Source: an uncultured Akkermansia sp.
GTDB taxonomy: Bacteria > Verrucomicrobiota > Verrucomicrobiia > Verrucomicrobiales > Akkermansiaceae
NCBI GenBank assembly: GCA_904501915.1
Contig: CAJGCV010000028.1
Location: forward strand, 1-21,995
Length of the DNA: 21,995 nt
Direction: 5' to 3'
In this document: positions 16,350 to 21,995 of the stretch, one piece after another
How positions within the stretch are numbered: the first letter of the stretch is position 1
Layout of the letters: every line of letters begins with the position of its first letter
Notes under the pieces: model-generated
Told to the model about the DNA's origin: nothing
What the model saw: the letters and a program-made list of their open reading frames with translations, nothing else
Database searches by the model: none
Translations under genes and position numbers: made by a program

Positions 16350-17388
16350 CCCTCCGGAAGAGGTACTCCGGCAGTTAAGCCCGGAGGAGCGTGTGCTCTG
16401 GCACGCCAGACCGCGGTTCAGGCAACTGCGGCGGCGTGCCCGCCTCCTGGTGATATTCAGTTTCATCGCCTGTCTGCTGGCCTGGATGGGGCATCACAGC
16501 ACGGGAATCAGTTGCCCGGAAGGCTGGGTATTATGCTATCTCCTTCTCCTGGCTCTCCCCCTCAGCGAGCTTATCGGCACACTCTGGTACCTCTTCACCA
16601 CCGCGCAGACCCACTACACCCTCACGAACCACCGCGCCATTGTGAGCAGAGGCCCGCAGCTGGAAGAATACCCGCTGGAGCCCGACATGCTGGCACAGGT
16701 CCGGCACTGGGGCAGCAACTGCGCCTCTGTTTTCTTTTTCATCGAGGCTAAGATTTCCCTTTTTCTGGAGCATCCCCGCGCTGTCGGCAAAGGCTTTGCC
16801 GACACCCCACAGGCAGACACCCTGCTCCGGCTTCTGGCAGAGCACGCCAGCACCACGCAGCCCCGGCAGGAAGCCATTGAGGTGGAAAACAGAATCCGGG
16901 AAACAAAGCTGAAAAAACAGGGCAGGAAATCCCAACTGATTACGGGGATTGCTTTCTGTATCCTGGGGTTCATTTTCCTCACCATCGGCGTTGGCGAAGT
17001 CATTACAAACGTCAACCTCATGCAGAACGGCACCCACACCACCGGCATAGTGCTTGATTCGCGTCCGGGCAAGAAAATAGACATCCATCATATCAAAGTG
17101 GGCAGGACTATCGATGTTGATATCCTGATGCGCTATGGCAATGACACGCTGCGCTTCACGCAATCATGCTACAACGGCACAGATGAGCGCTACTTCACCC
17201 CCGGCGCTGCCCTGCCCCTGGTTTACCTTGATAACCCCGCCTCTGCCAGAATAGCCCTGCCGTGGGAAATGTACAACGAGTTCATGTGGGCCATCCTGTT
17301 CCTCCTGCTCAGCCTTTCAGCGGGCATCTACATTCTTACGACCTACCTCCTCGCTCATCGAAAGCTGAAACATTTACCAAACTCATGA
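16342..17388 (+). CDS. Four-helix membrane protein with bPH-like and DUF3592-like parts
   Basis: A 348-residue membrane protein with a cytoplasmic N-terminus (EEVLRQLSPEERVLWHARPRFRQLRRRARLL) of the kind seen before bacterial PH domains, helices at about 34-49 and 63-86, then a soluble part that opens HYTLTNHRAIVSRG at 91-104, the hallmark of bPH2/YdbT-type domains. A charged linker follows, then helices at about 199-223 and 313-336 flanking residues 228-305, which look like DUF3592 (GTHTTGIVLDSRPG, VDILMRYGNDTLRF, YFTPGAALPLVYLDNPASARI). The ATG at 16342 overlaps the end of der by 8 bp and places the conserved N-terminus correctly; the frame is open further upstream but only inside der. Family calls are by eye. 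No function is known for such fusions. Confidence 0.75.
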   Translation: MTNPPEEVLRQLSPEERVLWHARPRFRQLRRRARLLVIFSFIACLLAWMGHHSTGISCPEGWVLCYLLLLALPLSELIGTLWYLFTTAQTHYTLTNHRAIVSRGPQLEEYPLEPDMLAQVRHWGSNCASVFFFIEAKISLFLEHPRAVGKGFADTPQADTLLRLLAEHASTTQPRQEAIEVENRIRETKLKKQGRKSQLITGIAFCILGFIFLTIGVGEVITNVNLMQNGTHTTGIVLDSRPGKKIDIHHIKVGRTIDVDILMRYGNDTLRFTQSCYNGTDERYFTPGAALPLVYLDNPASARIALPWEMYNEFMWAILFLLLSLSAGIYILTTYLLAHRKLKHLPNS

Positions 17389-18263
17389 AAAAGCTGCTAC
17401 TCTATCTCCTGCTCTGCAGCCCTCTGCTGGCAGAAACCATCACCGGCACCTGCAAACGCGTGGTGGATGGTGATTCCTTTATCCTGAACGATGGCACCAA
17501 GGTGCAGATATGGGGTATCGATGCCCCGGAAAAAGGCCAACCCTATGCAGATAAGGCTACTGCTTATCTGGAAAAGACAAGCAAGGGCCGTAAACTGACC
17601 ATCAAGTTCAAGGAAACTGACCGATATGGTCGCAAGGTGGCCGAGGTGGCCGCCGGCGATACCGACCTTGGCCTCTTCATGGTGCGCAGCGGCATGGCCT
17701 GGCACGATGATTACAATGCCCCCGACGCCACGAAGCTGGTCGAGGCCATGAAGAAGGCCCGTAAGGCAAAAAAAGGGCTCTGGGCAGATAAAGCTCCGGT
17801 CAAGCCATACCTCTTCCGCAAAGGAGAGCAGCAACCGGCTGAGCTGGCTGCCGAACCGGCGGCAGACGAAGTCATCTGCCACTATGTGCAGGATGGTGAT
17901 ACATTTAAACTACCGGACAACAAGACACGCGTGCGCCTATGGGGTATCGATGCCCCGGAAATGGGCCAGGCCTATGCTGATGAGTCACGCGCACGACTGA
18001 AAGAACTCTGCGAGGGTAAAGCGGTGCGGCTGGAGATAAAGGATACCGACCAGTACGGCCGCAAAGTGGCCGTTGTCTGGATAAAAAAGAAGAACATCAA
18101 CCTCCAGATGGTGAAGGAAGGTCTGGCCTGGCATTATGCCTACTTCGCGCCGGATGCCAAGGACCTGGCCGCCGCCGAAAAAGCCGCCCGCAAGGCACAC
18201 AAAGGCCTGTGGCAGGACAAGAACCCCATCAACCCGTACGATTTCCGCAAACAATCCCGATGA
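17385..18263 (+). CDS. Exported protein with tandem SNase (thermonuclease-like) domains
   Basis: A 292-residue exported protein with a short signal peptide (cut near residue 16) and two staphylococcal-nuclease-like domains: residues 20-145 and 163-286. Each has the DGD motif (28-30; 170-172), GIDAPE (44-49; 187-192) and D.YGRKVA (79-85; 222-228). Compared with micrococcal nuclease, domain 2 keeps all three catalytic residues (R184, E192, R226), whereas domain 1 has Q41 in place of the first arginine but keeps E49 and R83, so domain 1 is probably weak or inactive. The domains repeat with a period of 143 codons and share a 24-base identical stretch at 17509 and 17938. The start overlaps the preceding stop as ATGA. 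It probably degrades or binds nucleic acid outside the cytoplasm; inferred from the family. Confidence 0.88.
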   Translation: MKKLLLYLLLCSPLLAETITGTCKRVVDGDSFILNDGTKVQIWGIDAPEKGQPYADKATAYLEKTSKGRKLTIKFKETDRYGRKVAEVAAGDTDLGLFMVRSGMAWHDDYNAPDATKLVEAMKKARKAKKGLWADKAPVKPYLFRKGEQQPAELAAEPAADEVICHYVQDGDTFKLPDNKTRVRLWGIDAPEMGQAYADESRARLKELCEGKAVRLEIKDTDQYGRKVAVVWIKKKNINLQMVKEGLAWHYAYFAPDAKDLAAAEKAARKAHKGLWQDKNPINPYDFRKQSR

Positions 18264-19045
18264 AACTGGCTATCATAGGAACCGGCAACATGGGCGGTGC
18301 CATTGCCCGAGGCCTCATCGCCTCCGGCACCTGGCAGGCAAGTGACCTTATCTGCACCGCAAAGTCAGATTCCGGTCTGGTGCGCATTCAGTCTGCCCTG
18401 CCCGGTGTTCAGGCCTCCAGGGACAACCGACTGGCCGCACGCGAGGCAGATATTATCATTCTGGCCGTCAAGCCGTGGTTCATCAGCGAAGTCATTGAGG
18501 AAATTCGCCCTGTGCTCGACTTCAAGCGTCAGCTGATTGTGTCCGTAGCCGCTGGTATCAGCCTGCAGGAAATGGCACTGCTCCTTGCCGCACCAGAGGT
18601 CCCCGCGCTCTTCCGAGCCATCCCGAACACCGCCGTGGAAGTGCAGGATGGTGTAACCTTCATCTGCCAGCAGAATGCCACAGAGGAGCAGATGACTGTG
18701 GTCGAAGGGCTCTTTGCCGCGCTGGGATACACTGTTGTGACCGATGAGCAGCACCTCAACGCCGGTACAGCTCTTGCCTCCTGCGGTATCGCCTTTGCCA
18801 TGCGCTACATACGCGCGGCCATGGAAGGCGGCGTGGAGCTCGGCTTCCGCCCCGGGGAAGCAGCCCGCATCGTGCAGCACACCGTGCACGGTGCCGCCAG
18901 TCTCCTGCTGCAGAGCGGCATGCACCCGGAGGTGGCGATTGACCAGGTGACCACCGCCGGTGGCATCACCATCAAGGGGCTCAATGCCATGGAACGCAGC
19001 GGATTCACCGCCGCCGTCATCGATGGGCTGAAAGCAAGCAGCTGA
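18260..19045 (+). CDS. proC: Pyrroline-5-carboxylate reductase, last step of proline synthesis
   Basis: A 261-residue cytoplasmic enzyme that reduces pyrroline-5-carboxylate to proline with NAD(P)H. The Rossmann nucleotide site is IGTGNMGGAIARGL at residues 6-19, followed by ILAVKPW at 67-73, SVAAGIS at 95-101, and the C-terminal helical dimer domain with DQVTTAGGITIKGL at 228-241, the usual signature region (DQV.[ST][PA]GG[TS]T). The family motif MPNTP is IPNTA here (121-125), and GPA-type residues near 175 are CGIAF, a modest departure. The signature is otherwise intact, so I call it functional proC rather than an unrelated NAD(P)-binding protein. Its ATG overlaps the SNase stop as ATGA. 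It is the last gene of the operon and is followed by a strong terminator. Confidence 0.93.
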   Translation: MKLAIIGTGNMGGAIARGLIASGTWQASDLICTAKSDSGLVRIQSALPGVQASRDNRLAAREADIIILAVKPWFISEVIEEIRPVLDFKRQLIVSVAAGISLQEMALLLAAPEVPALFRAIPNTAVEVQDGVTFICQQNATEEQMTVVEGLFAALGYTVVTDEQHLNAGTALASCGIAFAMRYIRAAMEGGVELGFRPGEAARIVQHTVHGAASLLLQSGMHPEVAIDQVTTAGGITIKGLNAMERSGFTAAVIDGLKASS

Positions 19046-19055
19046 AATCTCAAGA

Positions 19056-19095
19056 GCGCTCACAACAATTGTCGGAGCGCGGGACTTTAGTCCCG
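19056..19095. repeat. Two tandem hairpins after proC
   Basis: GCGCTC (19056-19061) pairs with GAGCGC (19075-19080), with the small palindrome ACAATTGT inside the loop. Immediately after, CGGGAC (19080-19085) pairs with GTCCCG (19090-19095) around loop TTTA. Neither has a following T-run. They lie between the convergent proC and purN and may be RNA-processing elements or a dispersed repeat. Confidence 0.5.
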
Positions 19096-19104
19096 AAACA
19101 CCGG

Positions 19105-19128
19105 AAAGGCCGCCCGAGGGCGGCCTTT
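19105..19128. terminator. Bidirectional terminator between proC and purN
   Basis: AAAGGCCGCC (19105-19114), loop CGAG, then GGCGGCCTTT (19119-19128): a perfect 10-bp stem with A and T runs on each side. It lies between the ends of convergent genes proC (+) and purN (-) and would work in both directions. Confidence 0.85.
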
Positions 19129-19141
19129 CTGCGTTAAAATC

Positions 19142-19720
19142 TTACAGGCGGGAAATGGCCGAGAGAATGGCGGCGGGATACAGGATGTGCTCCTGCACCT
19201 GGATGCGCGCATGCAGCGTCTGCGGAGTATCGTCCGGCAGAACGGGGACGTAAGCCTGCATCAGGATTTCGCCGGTATCCATGCCGGCATCAACATAGTG
19301 CACAGTGCAGCCTGCCTGCTTCGCACCGGCGTTGAGCGCCTGGGTCCAGGCTTCCACCCCCGGGAATGCGGGCAGTAGCGCAGGGTGGATATTAAGGATA
19401 CGACGCGGGAACGCCTCCAGCAGCGGGGCTTTCACCAGGCGCATGAAACCAGCCAGGCAGATGAGGTCAATATTGAGCTCCTGCAGCTTCTTTGCCAGGG
19501 CTTCCTGCACTTCCAGCGGGAACTTGTTCTTGAAACCACCGCAGTCCATATACTCGGCACGCACTCCGTGCTGGCGGGCGCGTTCCAGGATGTAGGCATC
19601 CTCGTGGTCGGAAAGCACGATGACTACCTCGGCATCGAGGCGGCCATCGGCAATAGCATTGAAAATTGACTGGCAATTAGAGCCAGACCCGGAACCCAGT
19701 ACAGCAAGGCGGAGACTCAT
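19142..19720 (-). CDS. purN: Phosphoribosylglycinamide formyltransferase, purine synthesis
   Basis: A 192-residue cytoplasmic enzyme that transfers the formyl group of 10-formyl-THF to GAR. LAVLGSGSGSN lies at residues 5-15 (substrate phosphate site). The catalytic signature is N110 and H112 in LNIHPALLPAFPG and D148 in VHYVDAGMDTG, aligned to N106, H108 and D144 of the E. coli enzyme at a constant offset of four. Length is normal for a short PurN. I moved the start 23 codons in from the longest open frame to the ATG at 19720, because the upstream part would read through the secY terminator and a near-consensus promoter, and the first upstream ATG overlaps the -10 box itself. The gene stands alone, between secY and a terminator shared with proC. 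Confidence 0.95.
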   Translation of the reverse strand: MSLRLAVLGSGSGSNCQSIFNAIADGRLDAEVVIVLSDHEDAYILERARQHGVRAEYMDCGGFKNKFPLEVQEALAKKLQELNIDLICLAGFMRLVKAPLLEAFPRRILNIHPALLPAFPGVEAWTQALNAGAKQAGCTVHYVDAGMDTGEILMQAYVPVLPDDTPQTLHARIQVQEHILYPAAILSAISRL

Positions 19721-19730
19721 AACGCCGCTC

Positions 19731-19758
19731 ATTCTACCGTATATACGCCATTTGTCAA
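19731..19758 (-). promoter_or_regulatory. Promoter of purN, apparently giving a leaderless transcript
   Basis: On the minus strand a perfect TTGACA (19753-19758), a 16-base spacer and TAGAAT (19731-19736, one mismatch). The ATG is 10 bases after the -10 box, so the transcript would begin about 3-4 bases before the start. No purine-motif operator or riboswitch fits in this space. Confidence 0.75.
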
Positions 19759-19761
19759 TGC

Positions 19762-19794
19762 AAAACGGGCGCGATTCCGTTGGAACCACGCCCG
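19762..19794 (-). terminator. Terminator of secY
   Basis: On the minus strand CGGGCG (19789-19794) pairs with CGCCCG (19766-19771); an inner TTCC/GGAA stem closes an AAC loop with two mismatches between. TTTTG follows (19765-19761). It lies 22 bases after the secY stop and touches the purN promoter, so the two genes are separate units. Confidence 0.6.
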
Positions 19795-19816
19795 GTAAAA
19801 AGGGATGCTGGTATTA

Positions 19817-21292
19817 TCAGCTGGCAAGTACGATGGCGCCACCAAGCACCAGCAGAGCGATAATCACCCAGAGGATGACGAGCCCGCGACCTTCGGCGGC
19901 CTGGCCGGTACCCTGCAGATGGCTGTACTTGCCGCGAATCTTGCCGCGCTTCATGAAGCCATCGTAGTTCTTCTGCAGCAGCGTGGCCTCAATCTGGCGC
20001 ATCATGTCCAGCAGCACACCCACGAGAATGAGCAGTGACGTACCACCGAAGAACTGAGTCACCAGCATGGGCAGACCGCCCCACACGGAAAGCAGGCTCG
20101 GCAGGAAGTAAATCAGCGTCAGGAACAGAGAGCCGGAGAAGGTCAGGCGGGACATGGTGGTGTCCAGGAACTGGGCGGTGGGAGGACCGGGACGCACACC
20201 GGGAATATAACCGCCACTGCGCTTCAGGTCTTCAGAAATCTGCTGAGGCTGGAACATCGTAGCCACCCAGAAGTACGAGAAGAAGTAAATCATGATGGCG
20301 GAGATGATGTAGTAGGGGAAATCGTTCGGGGAGAGCCAGTTGGCGACCAGACCCACCACCCAGCTGTCCTGGGAGAACATCTGCTGCACCAGCATCTGCG
20401 GCAGAGCCAGAATAGCAGTTGCAAAGATAACGGGCATCACGCCGGAATAGTTGAGCTTGAGCGGCAGGTACTGCGTGCCACCCTGCATCATCTTGCCATG
20501 GCCTACCACACGCTTGGCATACTGCACCGGAATGCGGCGCTGTGCCTGGCTCACAATCACCACAAGTGCCACCACAAGCACCATGAAGAGAATGAGAGCC
20601 ACCATGAACAGAGAACCCAGCGGGTTCACCTCGGTGCCCTTCATCACGCAGGTCTTCCACGCCACGGCAAAGGCGCCGGGCAGAGCGTGAATGATGTTCA
20701 CGGAAATGATAAGGGAGATACCGTTACCCACACCGCGCTCGGTAATCTGATCACCAATCCACATGAGGAACATGGTGCCGGTCACGATGATGAAGATAGT
20801 GGTGAGAGTGAAGATAATACCCGGATTCATCACCAGGTCATTGGCATTAAGTCCAATGCTGGAGGGGTTGCGCAGGGTCTGGGTCAGGAAGTAGCCCTGG
20901 ATGACAGCAATGATGATGGCCAGGATACGAGTGTACTTGGTCATCTTCTGGCGGCCGCCTTCCTCGCGCATCATCTTCTGCCAGGAGGGCAGCACCGCAC
21001 CCATGAGCTGGGTCATAATGGAAGCGGAAATGTAGGGCATGATACCCAGTGCAAAAATACCGCACTGCTGCAGACCACCACCAGAGAAAATAGTAAGAAT
21101 GGAACCCAGCGCTCCCAAGGGACTGTCGCCGTCCTTGGAGGCTTCTGCCACGCAGCGGGCAAGCTCGGTCACGTCTACGCCCGGCAATGGCAGGTGAACA
21201 CCAAGGCGCACGATGACAATCATGGCCAGGGTGAAGAGGATTCGGCTCCGGAGCTCCGGCACCTTCATGGTGTTAGCGAATGCAGAAATCAT
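19817..21292 (-). CDS. secY: Protein translocase channel subunit SecY
   Basis: A 491-residue core subunit of the SecYEG channel, exporting and inserting proteins at the inner membrane. The usual ten-helix body is present: the first helix (SRILFTLAMIVIVRLG) leads to HLPLPGVD, then the plug region GGGLQQCGIFALGIMPYISASI, the SecA/ribosome-binding loop with QAQRRIPVQYAKRVVG, and FYQP-like FQPQQISEDLKRSGGYIPGVRPG. After the normal end (YDGFMKRGKIRGK) there is a 36-residue extension ending in a strong hydrophobic helix at about 470-490 (LVILWVIIALLVLGGAIVLAS). I chose the ATG at 21292 rather than an earlier one because it has an AGGA motif four bases upstream and starts where other SecY proteins do. 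It follows rplO in the spc order, and purN, not adk, comes next. Confidence 0.96.
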   Translation of the reverse strand: MISAFANTMKVPELRSRILFTLAMIVIVRLGVHLPLPGVDVTELARCVAEASKDGDSPLGALGSILTIFSGGGLQQCGIFALGIMPYISASIMTQLMGAVLPSWQKMMREEGGRQKMTKYTRILAIIIAVIQGYFLTQTLRNPSSIGLNANDLVMNPGIIFTLTTIFIIVTGTMFLMWIGDQITERGVGNGISLIISVNIIHALPGAFAVAWKTCVMKGTEVNPLGSLFMVALILFMVLVVALVVIVSQAQRRIPVQYAKRVVGHGKMMQGGTQYLPLKLNYSGVMPVIFATAILALPQMLVQQMFSQDSWVVGLVANWLSPNDFPYYIISAIMIYFFSYFWVATMFQPQQISEDLKRSGGYIPGVRPGPPTAQFLDTTMSRLTFSGSLFLTLIYFLPSLLSVWGGLPMLVTQFFGGTSLLILVGVLLDMMRQIEATLLQKNYDGFMKRGKIRGKYSHLQGTGQAAEGRGLVILWVIIALLVLGGAIVLAS

Positions 21293-21296
21293 GGTT

Positions 21297-21300
21297 TCCT
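21297..21300 (-). promoter_or_regulatory. Shine-Dalgarno motif deciding the secY start
   Basis: AGGA on the minus strand, four bases before the ATG at 21292. It is one of few clear Shine-Dalgarno motifs in the window and favours this start over an in-frame ATG 69 bases upstream. Confidence 0.6.
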
Positions 21301-21434
21301 GGTGTGTTAAGATGTTGTTTGAAGTCTGATGTGCAGCGTGATTCGTGCGGCAGTCCGGCATGCAACTGATATTTTCCGCACTTGATTGAGAGTCAAGATT
21401 CTAGAAAGATTTTTCCATTCTCCCTCCCCTCTTA

Positions 21435-21472
21435 CACAGTTGCCGGGCAGCGCTGCGCTGCCCGGCTCTGTG
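21435..21472. other. Strong hairpin in the rplO-secY gap
   Basis: A perfect 11-bp GC-rich stem (21442-21452 and 21456-21466, loop CTG) extends through a small bulge to a further 5 bp (CACAG/CTGTG). On the minus strand, where rplO and secY are read, no T-run follows. It may be an attenuator, an mRNA processing or stability element, or a weak terminator. The rest of the 221-bp gap holds a poor TTGACT-type promoter candidate near 21370-21396 and nothing else I can name. Confidence 0.6.
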
Positions 21473-21513
21473 ATAAGGTTTTTGCAAAGGCTCAGTAGCT
21501 GAGCCTGAATCCT

Positions 21514-21972
21514 TTACTGGGCGCTGAGCACCGTAAGGGTGCCACCGGCGGCCTCGATCTTGGCAGCAACAGAAGCGCTGGCGAAATCGACGGTCACGTT
21601 CAGAGCCTTGGAAAGGCTGCCATTGCCCAGGAGCTTCACAGCGTCAGCCTGGCCCTTCACAAGGCCCATGGCGCGCAGTTCGTTCTCGGTCACCGTAGCA
21701 CCGGCTTCGAAGAAGGCTTCGAGCTGGTTCAGGTTAACAATAGCAATGGTGGACTGGAAGCGGGCGTTGTTGAAGCCCTTCTTCGGCAGACGGCGATGAA
21801 GGGGCATCTGACCACCTTCGAAGCCCGGGCGGATAGTGCCGCCGGAACGAGCCTTCTGGCCCTTGTTGCCCTTGCCGCAGGTCTTGCCCAGGCCGGAGCT
21901 TTCACCGCAACCGAGGCGCTTCTTGCGATGCTTGGCACCCGGGTTCGGCTGGAGATTGTCGAGAGTCAACAT
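21514..21972 (-). CDS. rplO: 50S ribosomal protein L15 (uL15)
   Basis: A 152-residue large-subunit protein. It has the typical basic, Gly-rich N-terminal extension (GAKHRKKRLGCGESSGLGKTCGKGNKGQKARSGG) that runs into rRNA, the family motif FEGGQMPLHRRLPKKGF at 51-67, and a C-terminal globular domain with the L15 signature around VKLLGNGSLSKALNVTVDFAS and AGGTLTVL. Length is normal. The ATG at 21972 is 24 bases from the window end and has no clear Shine-Dalgarno motif; earlier genes of the spc operon (rpmD, rpsE) are expected beyond the edge. It precedes secY on the same strand, the conserved order, but with an unusual 221-bp gap that contains a hairpin. Confidence 0.98.
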   Translation of the reverse strand: MLTLDNLQPNPGAKHRKKRLGCGESSGLGKTCGKGNKGQKARSGGTIRPGFEGGQMPLHRRLPKKGFNNARFQSTIAIVNLNQLEAFFEAGATVTENELRAMGLVKGQADAVKLLGNGSLSKALNVTVDFASASVAAKIEAAGGTLTVLSAQ

Positions 21973-21995
21973 GATTCTTGAATATCTATGGTTGG

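Noticed and set aside
19721..19789. Longer purN start giving a 215-residue protein
   Set aside because: The extra codons run through the secY terminator and the purN promoter and lie outside the GART fold.
21442..21483. Plus-strand terminator made of the rplO-secY hairpin and a later T-run
   Set aside because: The T-run is about 11 bases from the stem and no plus-strand gene ends there; the flanking genes are both on the minus strand.
1..21995. tRNA, rRNA, CRISPR array, transposase, phage or riboswitch
   Set aside because: No cloverleaf with a usable anticodon, no regularly spaced direct repeats, no recombinase or transposase-like protein, and no leader long enough for a riboswitch were found on reading both strands.

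Overview
The window is about 22 kb of dense bacterial chromosome with no tRNA, rRNA, CRISPR array, integrase or insertion sequence that I could see. Gene content fits a Gram-negative bacterium with an outer membrane: a tripartite RND pump with an outer-membrane factor, two lipoproteins, and several exported proteins. The GC-rich codon use, scarcity of Shine-Dalgarno motifs, a degenerate kinase fused to a degenerate formylglycine-enzyme-like domain, and bPH/DUF3592-like membrane proteins suggest a member of the PVC group, most likely an Akkermansia-like Verrucomicrobiota. That assignment is an inference from content, not a database result.

Layout. Positions 1-1630 (+) hold two paralogous small proteins of unknown function flanking a small membrane protein; a perfect 20-bp-arm palindrome lies in the gap before the second paralog. 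Positions 1684-8150 (-) form a multidrug-efflux operon read marR, membrane fusion protein, RND transporter, outer-membrane factor, with a promoter and a putative MarR operator upstream, a second near-consensus promoter before the last gene, and a terminator after it. Positions 8408-10502 (-) hold an exported NodB-type polysaccharide deacetylase followed 4 bp later by a disordered basic protein.

Positions 10644-19045 (+) look like one long operon, because eight genes overlap or lie within 21 bp of each other: a two-helix membrane protein, a TPR-like membrane protein, a pseudokinase/pseudo-FGE membrane protein, an exported beta-rich protein, the ribosome-assembly GTPase Der, a bPH/DUF3592-like membrane protein, an exported tandem-SNase protein, and ProC. 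The first four form an envelope cassette that I cannot match to a described system. A hairpin cluster ends this operon opposite convergent purN (-). Positions 19817-21972 (-) carry secY and rplO from the spc ribosomal-protein operon, separated by a 221-bp gap with a strong hairpin; adk or map does not follow secY.

The points most worth attention are the pseudokinase with a degenerate FGE-like exterior, three promoters placed so close to their start codons that transcripts should be leaderless or nearly so, the tandem nuclease with one arginine lost from its first domain, an extra C-terminal helix on SecY, and the palindrome family at 930-1125.
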